Part shown: one piece after another, positions 33,098-41,924 of the stretch
How positions within the stretch are numbered: the stretch's first letter is position 1
How the letters are laid out: each line of letters begins with the position of its first letter
Origin: Sulfurovum sp. UBA4779
Lineage (GTDB): Bacteria > Campylobacterota > Campylobacteria > Campylobacterales > Sulfurovaceae
Length of the DNA: 59,395 bases
Reading direction: 5' to 3'
Assembly (NCBI GenBank): GCA_002403155.1
Contig: DHHF01000006.1
Span: 195,075-254,469 of the forward strand
Notes under the pieces: model-generated
The model's input: the letters and a program-made list of their open reading frames with translations, nothing else
The model's database searches: none
What the model was told of the DNA's origin: nothing
Position numbers and translations under genes: made by a program

Positions 33098-33110
33098 CTT
33101 TTCCCTTTGG

Positions 33111-34382
33111 CTATACGAACAAAGACCCGCCCAAATACTCAAACTGTCCCAATTCCGCCTCTATCTCCAAAAGCCTGTTGTACTTTGCGATTCTATCGCT
33201 TCGTGCCGTTGAACCCGTTTTGATCTCTCCGGTATTGAGCGCTACAGCAAAATCGGCGATAAACGTATCTTCGCTTTCTCCGGAACGATGAGACATCACA
33301 CATCTATAGCCGCTTCTTTGTGCAAGACGAACCGTCTGCATTGTTTCTGAAACTGTACCGATTTGGTTTGGTTTGATTAAAATGGCATTGGCAATTCCTT
33401 TTTCTACCCCCTCTGCCAAAATAGACACATTCGTTACAAAAAGATCATCCCCCACCAATTGTACCTTGCTTCCAAGCCTTTCTGTCAGCTCTTTCCAGCC
33501 TTCCCAGTCATCTTCGCTTAAACCGTCTTCGATAGACACAATAGGATATTTTTCACACATGTCCGCATAATAAGAGATAAGTTCCGAGCTTGTCAACTCT
33601 CTGTTTTCCGACTTGAGCACATATTTGCCCTCTTCGTTGACCAGTTCGCTTGCTGCGACATCCAGTGCAATTGCAATTTGCTCTCCTGCCTTGTAGCCTG
33701 CCTTTTCAATCGCCTGCATAATGACCTGGATCGGTTCTTCATTGCTTTTGAGATTCGGTGCAAATCCGCCTTCATCTCCCACCGCGGTACTCTCGCCCAT
33801 CTCGTCGATAATTTTTTTAAGATGATGGTAAACTTCAGCCGAAGCCCTGAGCCCTTCAGAGAATCTATCGAACCCTATCGGCATGATCATATATTCTTGA
33901 AAATCTACAGAATTGTTTGCGTGTTCACCGCCATTGATGATATTGAGCATCGGCACAGGCATTGTCACTGCATTCGCACCCCCGAGATATCTATAAAGCG
34001 GTACCTCTAAAGAAAGTGCTGCCGCTCTTGCAACCGCCATAGAAACACCCAAAACCGCATTGGCGCCTAAATTTGCATAATTTTCCGTACCGTCAAGCTC
34101 CTTCATGATAAAATCAATCTCTGCTTGATTAAAAGGACTGAGCCCGACAAGTGCATCAGAAATCGCACCGTTTACATTTTCACACGCCTTAAGAACACCT
34201 TTGCCCATATATCTGCTTCCGCCGTCACGAAGCTCAAGTGCTTCACGTTTTCCTGTACTTGCGCCGCTTGGAACAATTGCACTCGCCACAGAACCATCGC
34301 TTAGACTTACTTTGACACGAACGGTAGGATTGCCCCTGCTGTCCATTACTTCATCGGCTACGATTTCATCAATATAGATCAT
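33111..34382 (-). CDS. eno: enolase
   Basis: The 423-residue protein matches enolase throughout: EIVADEVMDSRGNPTV, the flexible loop SGASTGKREALELRD, GDEGGFAPNL, the metal and signature region VQLVGDDLFVTN and ILIKPNQIGTVSET, then MSHRSGESED. It interconverts 2-phosphoglycerate and phosphoenolpyruvate. It is followed by the FtsL-like gene; recA lies upstream on the same strand with a gap of 115 bases. Confidence 0.96.
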   Translation of the reverse strand: MIYIDEIVADEVMDSRGNPTVRVKVSLSDGSVASAIVPSGASTGKREALELRDGGSRYMGKGVLKACENVNGAISDALVGLSPFNQAEIDFIMKELDGTENYANLGANAVLGVSMAVARAAALSLEVPLYRYLGGANAVTMPVPMLNIINGGEHANNSVDFQEYMIMPIGFDRFSEGLRASAEVYHHLKKIIDEMGESTAVGDEGGFAPNLKSNEEPIQVIMQAIEKAGYKAGEQIAIALDVAASELVNEEGKYVLKSENRELTSSELISYYADMCEKYPIVSIEDGLSEDDWEGWKELTERLGSKVQLVGDDLFVTNVSILAEGVEKGIANAILIKPNQIGTVSETMQTVRLAQRSGYRCVMSHRSGESEDTFIADFAVALNTGEIKTGSTARSDRIAKYNRLLEIEAELGQFEYLGGSLFV

Positions 34383-34497
34383 TTTTTTCCTTTACGTTTG
34401 TTATAGGTATTATTTTATCCTATTTTACCTAAGGAAAGCGGCAAAAAAACAGTATGCTTCATAAGCCAACCCTGCTCTGGCTTTCAATACAATCGCT

Positions 34498-35541
34498 TTA
34501 GTCTTCCTCTGCAATTTCCTCTTGCCCCATGCTCAATGCACTGCTGTTTACCCCTAGCGCCTCTTTTACTTTTGCTTCGATTTCGGCACGCAATTGCGGA
34601 TTTTCTTTGATAGCTATCTTTGCATTTTCTTTTCCCTGCCCCAATTTTTCTGTACCGTAACTGAACCAGGCACCGGATTTATCGATAATATCAAGTTTCA
34701 CTCCGTAATCGATCAGCTCTCCGGTTTGTGAAATTCCTTCTCCGAACATGATATCAAACTCTGCTTGTCTAAACGGCGGGGCTACTTTATTTTTTACCAC
34801 TTTGGCTTTCACGCGGTTTCCTATCTGCGATTCGCCTTGTTTAAGTGTAGCAATACGGCGTACATCTATCCTTACCGAACAGTAAAACTTCAATGCATTT
34901 CCTCCTGTTGTCGTTTCAGGCGAACCATACCCCATGGTACCTATTTTCATTCGGATTTGATTGATAAAAATAACCGTCGTATTTGTCTTATGCAAAATTG
35001 CCGTAAGCTTGCGGAGCGCTTGGGACATCAAGCGTGCCTGAAGCCCCACATGGGTATCTCCCATGTCTCCTTCTATCTCGCTTTTTGGCGTCAATGCCGC
35101 CACCGAATCTACAACAATCAATCCTACTGCACCGCTTCTGGCTAAGGTTTCAAGCACGTCAAGCGCCTGCTCTCCAAAATCCGGCTGGGAAACCAATAGG
35201 TTATCCGTATCTACTCCTAAATTTTTGGCATATGCAACATCTAACGCATGCTCGGCATCAATAAATGCACATACCATTCCCTGGCCCTGTGCAGATGCGA
35301 TTGTTTGCAAAGCAAGTGTTGTTTTTCCCGAGGATTCAGGGCCGTAAATTTCTATGATTCTTCCTTGAGGAATTCCTCCGATCCCCAATGCCATATCAAG
35401 CCCGATAGACCCTGTAGAAATTGCTTCGATAGGCTCAAACTCTTTATCCCCCAATCTCATCAGGGTTCCTTTCCCAAAGGTTTTGTCTATCTGCTTAATC
35501 GCCATTTCCAATGCTTTTTGTTTGTTTGCGTCCAATGCCAT
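34498..35541 (-). CDS. recA: recombinase RecA
   Basis: The protein (347 residues from ATG 35541, which has AAGGAT at 8 bases) contains the Walker A motif GPESSGKTTLAL, the L1/L2 region including INQIRMKIGTMGYGSPETTTGGNALKFY (in two parts), and a short acidic tail (EEIAEED). It drives homologous recombination and stimulates self-cleavage of S24 repressors such as the one at 2.1-2.8 kb. An upstream extension of the frame to 35652 is not supported. It is divergent from mqnD. Confidence 0.96.
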   Translation of the reverse strand: MALDANKQKALEMAIKQIDKTFGKGTLMRLGDKEFEPIEAISTGSIGLDMALGIGGIPQGRIIEIYGPESSGKTTLALQTIASAQGQGMVCAFIDAEHALDVAYAKNLGVDTDNLLVSQPDFGEQALDVLETLARSGAVGLIVVDSVAALTPKSEIEGDMGDTHVGLQARLMSQALRKLTAILHKTNTTVIFINQIRMKIGTMGYGSPETTTGGNALKFYCSVRIDVRRIATLKQGESQIGNRVKAKVVKNKVAPPFRQAEFDIMFGEGISQTGELIDYGVKLDIIDKSGAWFSYGTEKLGQGKENAKIAIKENPQLRAEIEAKVKEALGVNSSALSMGQEEIAEED

Positions 35542-35665
35542 TGTCATATCCTTCATCCTTAAATTATGAAATTCTAGCACCATTTTAATGCGTTGTGCCT
35601 CGAAGATATTAAAATATGTCAAATTGACATATTTTGAAAAAAGTTGGCACAAACCTAAACCATGC

Positions 35666-35671
35666 TAAAAT
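35666..35671 (+). promoter_or_regulatory. -10-like element for mqnD
   Basis: TAAAAT in the context CATGCTAAAAT lies 36 bases before ATG 35707, supporting that start over the longer open frame beginning at 35662. Confidence 0.45.
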
Positions 35672-35706
35672 ACGGTCACGTCATACAAAAAGCGAGCACC
35701 TTAATT

Positions 35707-36570
35707 ATGCATACTATACAATTAGCCCATTCTCCGGATGCAGACGATATATTTATGTATTATGCCATTAATTTTGGCTGGATAGATACAAAAGGCTATC
35801 ACTTTGAAAATATCGCGCTGGACATAGAAACACTCAACACCGAGGCACTTAAAAATACCTATGATGTTTCTGCGATTAGTTTTGGGATGTACCCGTTGAT
35901 CAAAGATGAATATGCTTTGCTGCGTACGGCTGTCAGTTTCGGCGAAGGATACGGGCCCAAACTTATCCGTCTTAAAAACAAAAAACTCAAACGCAATTTT
36001 AAGGTGGCACTTTCAGGCAGATATACAACCAACGCGATGCTCTTTAGGATCTATTATCCAGATGCCCGCCCTGTCTATATGGATTTTTTGGAAATCGAAA
36101 AAGCCGTACTCGATGGAAAAGTAGATGCAGGGGTTTTGATCCATGAATCCATCTTGAACTTTGATGAAAATTTAGCGGTCGAAAAGGAAGTGTGGGATAT
36201 TTGGGAAGAGCTTGCCGGCAAAGGATTGCCTCTTCCTTTGGGCGGCATGGCCCTAAGAAGGAGCCTGCCCCTCAATCGTGCCATCGATATCGAAGAAATT
36301 CTGATAGAGGGGGTAAGGGCAGCCAATGAGAGGAAAAATGAGCTTTGCGCCAAGCTGGTATCGGAAAATCTTGTTCGTATCAGTGATGCAATGCTTGACA
36401 AATATCTTGAGATGTATGCATCAAACGAATCGATAGAGCTCTCAGACCTTCAGCTAAAAGCTCTGGACAAACTCTATCAAATCGGTTTTGAACATGGGCT
36501 GTGGGAAGCGCCGCTCAAGACAGAAGACTACCTCATCCCAAGGCACTATAAAAAATTGCGCAATAGCTAA
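35707..36570 (+). CDS. mqnD: 1,4-dihydroxy-6-naphthoate synthase MqnD
   Basis: The 287-residue protein has the MqnD signature start IQLAHSPDADDIFMYYA, then YDVSAISFGMYPLI, GPKLIRLK, VALSGRYTTNAMLFRIY and DAGVLIHESIL. It converts cyclic dehypoxanthine futalosine into dihydroxynaphthoate in the futalosine menaquinone pathway. ATG 35707 fits the family start and the upstream promoter. Together with mqnA at 5.1 kb it shows that this organism uses this route rather than the classical Men pathway. Confidence 0.93.
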   Translation: MHTIQLAHSPDADDIFMYYAINFGWIDTKGYHFENIALDIETLNTEALKNTYDVSAISFGMYPLIKDEYALLRTAVSFGEGYGPKLIRLKNKKLKRNFKVALSGRYTTNAMLFRIYYPDARPVYMDFLEIEKAVLDGKVDAGVLIHESILNFDENLAVEKEVWDIWEELAGKGLPLPLGGMALRRSLPLNRAIDIEEILIEGVRAANERKNELCAKLVSENLVRISDAMLDKYLEMYASNESIELSDLQLKALDKLYQIGFEHGLWEAPLKTEDYLIPRHYKKLRNS

Positions 36571-36634
36571 AATGGGCAGTGCCTTCACAAGCTGCGAACT
36601 GATTCTGGCTATCATTTAAAAAAAGAGAATGTGT

Positions 36635-37411
36635 ATGTTTTTTAAAACCATAGATTTTTCCAAATACTCCAGTATCAACATAGGGCCGACGGTTGAAGTT
36701 CTGATGATAGAAAAAGAAGATCAAATCCCCAAAGACAGATATCTCATCGGAGGGGCAAACAACCTTCTTCTCTCCCCTCATCCGCCATTGCTGATGATGC
36801 TGAGCAAAGATTTTGCCACCATTGCCCAAGAAGAGGATAATCTTGTAATCGGCGCAGCGATGCCCACAGGACGTATCGTTTCTTATGCCAAAAAACACAA
36901 TATCGCAGGATTTGAATTTTGCTCCAAACTTCCGGGAACGCTTGGAGGAATGCTAGCCATGAACGCAGGTGTCAAAGAGTATGAAATTTTCAATATTTTA
37001 CACTCAGTCAAAATTGATGGAAAATGGATTTTGGCAAGCAAGATCGAGCACGGCTATCGATTCGCAAAATTAGGCGGTATTGCCACGCATGCACGCTTTA
37101 AGATTCAAAACGGGTTTGATTATGCACTCTTAAAAAATCTTCTGGCCCTGCGTTCAAACCAGCCTTCTCTTCCAAGCGCCGGCTCGATTTTTAAAAATCC
37201 TGAAGGTGATTATGCCGGCAGGCTTATAGAGGCCGTTGGGCTTAAAGGTGCCAAGAAAGGAGACATGCAATGGAGCCAAATGCATGCAAATTTTTTGGTT
37301 AATCTGGGAAAAGGCACTTTTGAGGATGCCCTCTCTCTTATCCGTTTAGCCAAAGAAAAAGTGCATCAAGCCTTTGGCATTGATTTGCAAGAAGAGATTA
37401 AGATTCTTTGA
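36635..37411 (+). CDS. murB: UDP-N-acetylenolpyruvoylglucosamine reductase
   Basis: The protein (about 258 residues) has the FAD-binding block YLIGGANNLLLSP, the conserved FEFCSKLPGTLGGMLAMNAG and the catalytic-loop motif SAGSIFKNPEGDYAGRLIEAVGLKG with the proton-donor Ser. It reduces enolpyruvyl UDP-GlcNAc to UDP-MurNAc in peptidoglycan synthesis. The compact length is usual for Campylobacterota. ATG 36635 is preferred over ATG 36629 because of the spacing from AAAAGAG. It converges with the DUF1566 gene. Confidence 0.92.
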   Translation: MFFKTIDFSKYSSINIGPTVEVLMIEKEDQIPKDRYLIGGANNLLLSPHPPLLMMLSKDFATIAQEEDNLVIGAAMPTGRIVSYAKKHNIAGFEFCSKLPGTLGGMLAMNAGVKEYEIFNILHSVKIDGKWILASKIEHGYRFAKLGGIATHARFKIQNGFDYALLKNLLALRSNQPSLPSAGSIFKNPEGDYAGRLIEAVGLKGAKKGDMQWSQMHANFLVNLGKGTFEDALSLIRLAKEKVHQAFGIDLQEEIKIL

Positions 37412-37426
37412 TTTTATCTTATAAAT

Positions 37427-37936
37427 CTACTCTTCTATCTCTTTGCTTTCAGATGCACATCTGACACATCTGATATAATTCGACTGGTTTGCCGATCTAG
37501 GATATTGATAGGCATCTGCAGGAAAAACTACATAATATTTATGGCCTTCTGTCGGTGTTGATGTCCAAAAATCATTGTCTCTAGAGTAGTGAAACACTTG
37601 CCCTTCTTTTTCATGGACATGCGCCAACTCCTCTGCAGTAGGCAATCTCCAGTCCGTATATCCCGCATATTCCAATGCGCGGCAATAATCGACGGCATAT
37701 CCCCATTTTCCGGCTTTTCCGACAGAGCCTTCATTTTTGAACGCTCCGTCTTCCGCATCGGTATACTGCTGATCCTGCCACATTAATTGCGTATGCTCAT
37801 CAAAAAATACTTTATCCTCATAGCAAGACGGGCTTCCGATTTGAGCCGTCTGCGATAAAGTAGGTGCGCTATTCCCTCCGCCCATTAGAAGCGATGCCAT
37901 TATCAACATCGATACGCCGATCACACTTTTTTTCAT
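37427..37936 (-). CDS. exported DUF1566 (Lcl C-terminal domain) protein
   Basis: From ATG 37936 (AAGGGA upstream) the 169-residue protein has a signal peptide (KKSVIGVSMLIMASLLMGGG) and a DUF1566 domain: LMWQDQQYTDAEDG, KWGYAVDYCRALEYAGYTDWRLPTAEEL and FWTSTPTEGHKYYVVFP. Four Cys residues may form disulfides. The domain occurs in many exported or surface proteins of unknown function. No lipobox Cys is present in the signal region, so it is probably soluble in the periplasm. Confidence 0.75.
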   Translation of the reverse strand: MKKSVIGVSMLIMASLLMGGGNSAPTLSQTAQIGSPSCYEDKVFFDEHTQLMWQDQQYTDAEDGAFKNEGSVGKAGKWGYAVDYCRALEYAGYTDWRLPTAEELAHVHEKEGQVFHYSRDNDFWTSTPTEGHKYYVVFPADAYQYPRSANQSNYIRCVRCASESKEIEE

Positions 37937-38026
37937 TTTTATCCCTTCATATCCGTTATTCAATATTATCATAATACAGATTTTATCAATTTAAGCTAAA
38001 TTTTTTATTTCCGTTTTCCTGCAACA

Positions 38027-38620
38027 TTATTGATAAATTTCAATAGCAGTTCCGTTTGTAACACCGCTCCACAATACATCTGCTGCACGATTGCTCAATG
38101 CCATACATCCTTCTGTCCAATCACGTGCAAGGGTATAGCTGTCGCCATCTCCGTTTGCATTCCATTTTGGCTGGCCGTGAATCGTAATATATCCGCCGGG
38201 ATTTAAGCCGCGTATTTTAGCTATCGCCTTATCTTTTTCATTGGGGTAGGAGATCATCAGCGATCTATAAAGCCTGGGGTCACATTTCTTTCTTGCTATT
38301 GTATAGTTTCCTTCAGGCGTTCTTAAGTCCCCTTGTTTGATTTTGTGTCCTTTATCTCCATTTTTTCCCAATGAGATACGAAATTCATATATTTCTTTGC
38401 CATCCCTATAAGCATAAAGTCTCCTTTTGGACTTATATACCATAAGTTTGTCTATCTTTTTTTCCTCTTCAAACTCCAAGCCCATCGCCAATGCTTTGCT
38501 GCACTCTTTTGTCTCATAAGGCGTTTTGTCTATAACGATAGGTTTCTTTGAACATCCGCCAAGCCATACGGCAAGCCACACTATCCCCACTCCATAAAAA
38601 ATCTTTTTATTTTTTTTCAT
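38027..38620 (-). CDS. L,D-transpeptidase-family lipoprotein
   Basis: The 197-residue protein has a lipoprotein signal ending in the lipobox LGGC (Cys23) and a YkuD domain: LMVYKSKRRLYAYRDGKEIYEF, GDLRTPEGNYTIARK, ITIHGQP and the catalytic Cys in WTEGCMALSN. The usual SHGC sequence is TEGC here, a variant seen in relatives that edit rather than crosslink peptidoglycan. It acts at the periplasmic cell wall. A PglB-type sequon (EGNYT, Asn105) falls in the conserved TPEG-Y motif and may be coincidental. Confidence 0.82.
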   Translation of the reverse strand: MKKNKKIFYGVGIVWLAVWLGGCSKKPIVIDKTPYETKECSKALAMGLEFEEEKKIDKLMVYKSKRRLYAYRDGKEIYEFRISLGKNGDKGHKIKQGDLRTPEGNYTIARKKCDPRLYRSLMISYPNEKDKAIAKIRGLNPGGYITIHGQPKWNANGDGDSYTLARDWTEGCMALSNRAADVLWSGVTNGTAIEIYQ

Positions 38621-38713
38621 TAATCTTCTAACCTGCCCTGCTTTAACACTCTGCTGCCCGTTTTAAAATTTGAAGTCATGCCCGCTGGCACTTATGCCTA
38701 ACTGTCCTGTTTT

Positions 38714-39100
38714 TTAACTCCAATCTTCGCTATGATGGTTTGATTTGTGTTTCTCTTTTTTGTATGTAGCTTGATTTTTCATTTTTTGAAGCCGATTTAG
38801 CCGGGTCATCTGTACTTCTCTCATCTCATTGAGCCTAATGTCGTCAAACTCTTTTGAAAGGCAGACCTGCTCATAGACGGTTTGGATATACGTTTTAAGC
38901 TGACGGTGATATTCAGAATCTAACTGTACTTCTGTTTTTTCATCCAATTTTTTTTTCAACTGTTCCAGTTTATTTGCTAGATTTTTGGCATCTATCCGGA
39001 CATCCCGAAACATACGAAAAAGATTTTTGGCGATTTTTTCAAGTTCTGCGATATATTTTTGCCGATGATATTTGTCAATCTGCTTTTGTGTATATTTCAT
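38714..39100 (-). CDS. hypothetical coiled-coil protein
   Basis: From ATG 39100, with AAAGGAG 8 bases upstream, the 128-residue protein is highly charged, mostly helical and predicted coiled coil (ANKLEQLKKKLDEKTEVQL and surrounding). The C terminus is basic (KKEKHKSNHHSEDWS). No signal peptide or membrane helix is visible, so it is cytoplasmic. I do not recognise a family. It stands alone between the L,D-transpeptidase and tpx genes. Confidence 0.65.
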   Translation of the reverse strand: MKYTQKQIDKYHRQKYIAELEKIAKNLFRMFRDVRIDAKNLANKLEQLKKKLDEKTEVQLDSEYHRQLKTYIQTVYEQVCLSKEFDDIRLNEMREVQMTRLNRLQKMKNQATYKKEKHKSNHHSEDWS

Positions 39101-39183
39101 ACTCTCTCTCCTTTGGAAGAGCATTTTATAGCGTATTTTAGCATTTTTTGCGGTAAATTATTTATGATTGCAGAAGAAGAACA

Positions 39184-39208
39184 GCAAACCTCTTGTTGGG
39201 AGGTTTGC
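39184..39208 (-). terminator. terminator after tpx
   Basis: A perfect 9-base-pair stem GCAAACCTC / GAGGTTTGC with a 7-base loop lies 13 bases after the tpx stop codon. On the minus strand it is followed by TGTTCTTCTTC, a T-rich tail. Confidence 0.7.
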
Positions 39209-39221
39209 TTGCAGATAAAAA

Positions 39222-39743
39222 TTACTTTGCAGCAATTTCTTTTGCAGCCTGAAGTGCCTCTTCATAATTAGGCTCAGAAGTAATTTCAGGCACAAGCTGC
39301 TTGTAGGCGACTTTCCCGTCTTTTCCGATGATGAAAACGGCTCTGGCTAAAATGCCTGCCAATGGGCCATCGGCCAATAGCATGCCGTAAGCATTGGCAA
39401 ACTCTTTATTCCTAAAGTCCGAACACACCTTAATGTTTTCGATTCCCGCTGCGCCGCACCATCTGGCCGCTGCAAACGGAAGGTCCATCGATACGGTAAT
39501 GACCTCTACCCCCTCCAGGCTTGCTGCTTCTTGATTAAATCTTCTTGTCTCAGCGTCGCACACCCCCGTATCAAGTGATGGCACTGCCACAACCATTTGT
39601 ACTTTTCCTTCGCCGCCGACCGTCTCGTTTTGAAGCATCGGGTTACAGTTTACCACGGTTACTGCCGGGGCTTTGTCACCTACATTAATTTGTGTTCCTG
39701 CCAAGTTGCATACGATATCGTTTTTAAATGTTACTGTTGCCAT
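39222..39743 (-). CDS. tpx: thiol peroxidase
   Basis: The 173-residue peroxiredoxin has the atypical 2-Cys Tpx pattern: peroxidatic Cys in PSLDTGVCDAETRRF and resolving Cys in IKVCSDFRNKEFANAYG, plus LLADGPLAGILARAVFII. It reduces hydrogen and lipid peroxides in the cytoplasm. It is monocistronic with its own terminator. With yaaA it provides peroxide defence, useful for a microaerophilic organism. Confidence 0.94.
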   Translation of the reverse strand: MATVTFKNDIVCNLAGTQINVGDKAPAVTVVNCNPMLQNETVGGEGKVQMVVAVPSLDTGVCDAETRRFNQEAASLEGVEVITVSMDLPFAAARWCGAAGIENIKVCSDFRNKEFANAYGMLLADGPLAGILARAVFIIGKDGKVAYKQLVPEITSEPNYEEALQAAKEIAAK

Positions 39744-39813
39744 CTTTTTTCCTTTTTATATAGTTTGGTAAAAACATTATGACCCAAATAGGATAAAACA
39801 ACTCTTAATTAAA

Positions 39814-40239
39814 TCATTTATCTAACTTTTTTTGCCATTTCAGCTCTTTTTTGCATTGTTCCAATATCCGGGAAAATGCCGCATCTGCATCACTTTTGTA
39901 GTCACTTTGTACCTTATAGTAACATATAAAACCTTTTTTTATCTCCAATCGTATATATCCGTCAAAATCGCTTCCGATGCTTTTTACTACAGGATTGTCA
40001 CAGTTACTCACATGATACTTTGTCAGCTCTACGCGATATTCGCACTCGGGCGTATCTTCGATGCCCAATGCGTTTTCAACCGCTGCTTTGTCTTTTGGGT
40101 TATAGATAGCATAATGAAGGCAGGGAGGCGTAAAGGTTTCATTCCCCTCGCCAAAAGAAGAGTAAACGGGAAATTTCTCTTCGCATCCTAGCAGCAGCAT
40201 CGCCATTGCCATAAAAAGCAAAGATCGTACGTAATGCAT
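39814..40239 (-). CDS. hypothetical lipoprotein
   Basis: The 141-residue protein has a lipoprotein signal with the lipobox LLGC (Cys19) and a globular domain with several Cys residues that could form disulfides. I do not recognise a family. A PglB-type sequon, EGNET (Asn33), lies in the flexible stretch just after the lipid anchor, an accessible place. It starts 3 bases after the upstream gene, so the pair is co-transcribed. Confidence 0.65.
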   Translation of the reverse strand: MHYVRSLLFMAMAMLLLGCEEKFPVYSSFGEGNETFTPPCLHYAIYNPKDKAAVENALGIEDTPECEYRVELTKYHVSNCDNPVVKSIGSDFDGYIRLEIKKGFICYYKVQSDYKSDADAAFSRILEQCKKELKWQKKLDK

Positions 40240-40242
40240 ACT

Positions 40243-40632
40243 CTATCCTGCAATTCCTTTGGCCCACGCTTCCATTGCGTTATTGGCTTCAGGATTCGGC
40301 GCTTCAAGGAAACTGACGACAAAAGCATCTTCCATCTCCGCAACTCCGATGCTTCTTGGCCTGATTGCCATCACTTCCGGCTTTAATAGCGCCTTTCCAA
40401 AACAGCAAATAATATTTTTAGCCGCTTTGATCTCCTGTGCAATTTCACCCGCTTCCAAACTTTTTGTGTGGGCATAGTGGTCAAACTCACCGATATATGC
40501 TGCAACCGGATGCGCTTGGATCTGCTCTTTTAGGTAAGCTAAAATTTCATCTACATTTTTAAAGCGTGTCTCATTTTTGTTCACCGTCAAAGTGAACACC
40601 GGGTATTTTCCCATTACAGTGATTTGTTTCAT
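40243..40632 (-). CDS. conserved cytoplasmic protein of unknown function
   Basis: The 129-residue protein begins MKQITVMGKYPVFTLTV and has a conserved-looking His/Tyr stretch (YIGEFDHYAHTK) and a two-Cys segment (AAKNIICCFGKALL). It has no signal peptide. I believe I have seen such proteins in sulfur-oxidising Campylobacterota under a DUF label, but cannot name the family with certainty. It is followed 3 bases later by a lipoprotein gene and lies next to an SQR-like gene. Confidence 0.6.
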   Translation of the reverse strand: MKQITVMGKYPVFTLTVNKNETRFKNVDEILAYLKEQIQAHPVAAYIGEFDHYAHTKSLEAGEIAQEIKAAKNIICCFGKALLKPEVMAIRPRSIGVAEMEDAFVVSFLEAPNPEANNAMEAWAKGIAG

Positions 40633-40705
40633 TCTCTCTTCTCTTTTTTAAACTATTTTACTATTAATGTGCTTAATAATAATTATAATACATACCTATT
40701 AGTCT

Positions 40706-40737
40706 AGCAGGCTTCAATGTTTCGGCCCGAGCCTGCT
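40706..40737. terminator. hairpin after the SQR-like gene
   Basis: AGCAGGCT and AGCCTGCT form an 8-base-pair stem with a 16-base loop, just beyond the stop codon of the SQR-like gene at 40744. No T run follows on the minus strand, so termination is only suggested. Confidence 0.4.
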
Positions 40738-40743
40738 TTGCTC

Positions 40744-41913
40744 TTACATCCCGGGGAGTCTAGGGATGTTTCCGAGTTTCGAATGTTTGCAATACCATCC
40801 CCATCCTTTTTTCATCCAATGCCCGATCAACGGCAGCGGTATCATTTTGCCTCCCTTGTTGTCTCTGTAAACAAAAGCCGCACCGCTGCCTGTATCCATG
40901 ACGCACAAAATATTGAGATGTTCGATGTAGCTTAGTTTTGAATCGATATTTTGAGTGCGCTGGAAAATATTGTAGGCTGTATTTCTTGCCATTACCTCAG
41001 CCACATGCCCTTGCTTGGCTCTCCATTCGGGCCCCATCAGCGAAGCCGAATCTCCGATCGCATAAATATCCTCAAATCCTTCTACTTCATTGTATTCATT
41101 CGTTACAACAAATCCGGTATCGCTAAGAGGCAGTCCCGAAGAAGCCAATATACTATGGCCTGTTCCTGCGGAGATAAACATCGTTAAATCCGAATCGAGT
41201 TTTGTCTCATCGTCAAAACAGATGCCGTCATTCTCGAAACGTGTGATTTTGGACCCTATTTTTGTTTGGATATTATACATTTTAAACATTTTGTCCATCA
41301 TGTACAACGCTTTTTCGCCCATCTTCGCACCCGGTTTTTCCATCGGGGCAAAAAACGTAAGCGTAAAACGATCTCTCAGTTGTTTTTTCTTCAGCAAATG
41401 ATCGATGTTGAAAAGCACTTCAAAGGCAGGGCCCCCGCGAACGGCAGAAGTATCTTTCGGGTTGCCGCCAAAGCCTATTGCGATCTTTCCTTCCCCTTTG
41501 TCTATTAGGGCGTTTAGGCGCTCATGAAGCATGGTGGCCTCTTCGGGTTTTCCGCAGATAGAAAGCGTATGCTCCATACCGGGATGCTGTATTTTGTCCT
41601 GCCCCAAAGCAGTTACGATATAGTCATATCCTTCCAAAATACGCCCGCTTTGAAGCGTCACTTTTTTTTCTTTTGCCTCAAACTGTGTGACAGGATCTAC
41701 GATCAGTGTAAACCCGTGCTTCATCGCCAAGTTGTCCAAAGGAATGCTCACATCTTCTTTTGTTGCACCTCCGGTAGGAATCCAAATCGAGGTAGGATAG
41801 ATATAAAAATAATCCCGATCACTCACCAATGTTACGTCCAATTCGTTTTTGCGCAAATAGATTGCTGCTTCGATGCCTGCAAATCCGCCGCCGAGTACTA
41901 ATACTTTTGCCAT
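40744..41913 (-). CDS. SQR-like FAD-dependent oxidoreductase
   Basis: The 389-residue flavoprotein has the FAD-binding LGGGFAGIEAAIYL, YDYIVTALGQ and IYAIGDSASL blocks of the sulfide:quinone reductase/NDH-2 superfamily. Cys120 and Cys337 (in CVMDTGSGAAF) fit two of the three SQR redox cysteines. The position of the middle one, normally Cys before GPAYE, reads AVRGGPAFE and lacks Cys. An amphipathic C terminus could touch the membrane. It may be an SQR variant or a related quinone reductase. It follows ccoG by 11 bases in the same orientation. Confidence 0.78.
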   Translation of the reverse strand: MAKVLVLGGGFAGIEAAIYLRKNELDVTLVSDRDYFYIYPTSIWIPTGGATKEDVSIPLDNLAMKHGFTLIVDPVTQFEAKEKKVTLQSGRILEGYDYIVTALGQDKIQHPGMEHTLSICGKPEEATMLHERLNALIDKGEGKIAIGFGGNPKDTSAVRGGPAFEVLFNIDHLLKKKQLRDRFTLTFFAPMEKPGAKMGEKALYMMDKMFKMYNIQTKIGSKITRFENDGICFDDETKLDSDLTMFISAGTGHSILASSGLPLSDTGFVVTNEYNEVEGFEDIYAIGDSASLMGPEWRAKQGHVAEVMARNTAYNIFQRTQNIDSKLSYIEHLNILCVMDTGSGAAFVYRDNKGGKMIPLPLIGHWMKKGWGWYCKHSKLGNIPRLPGM

Positions 41914-41924
41914 ATTTTCTCCTT

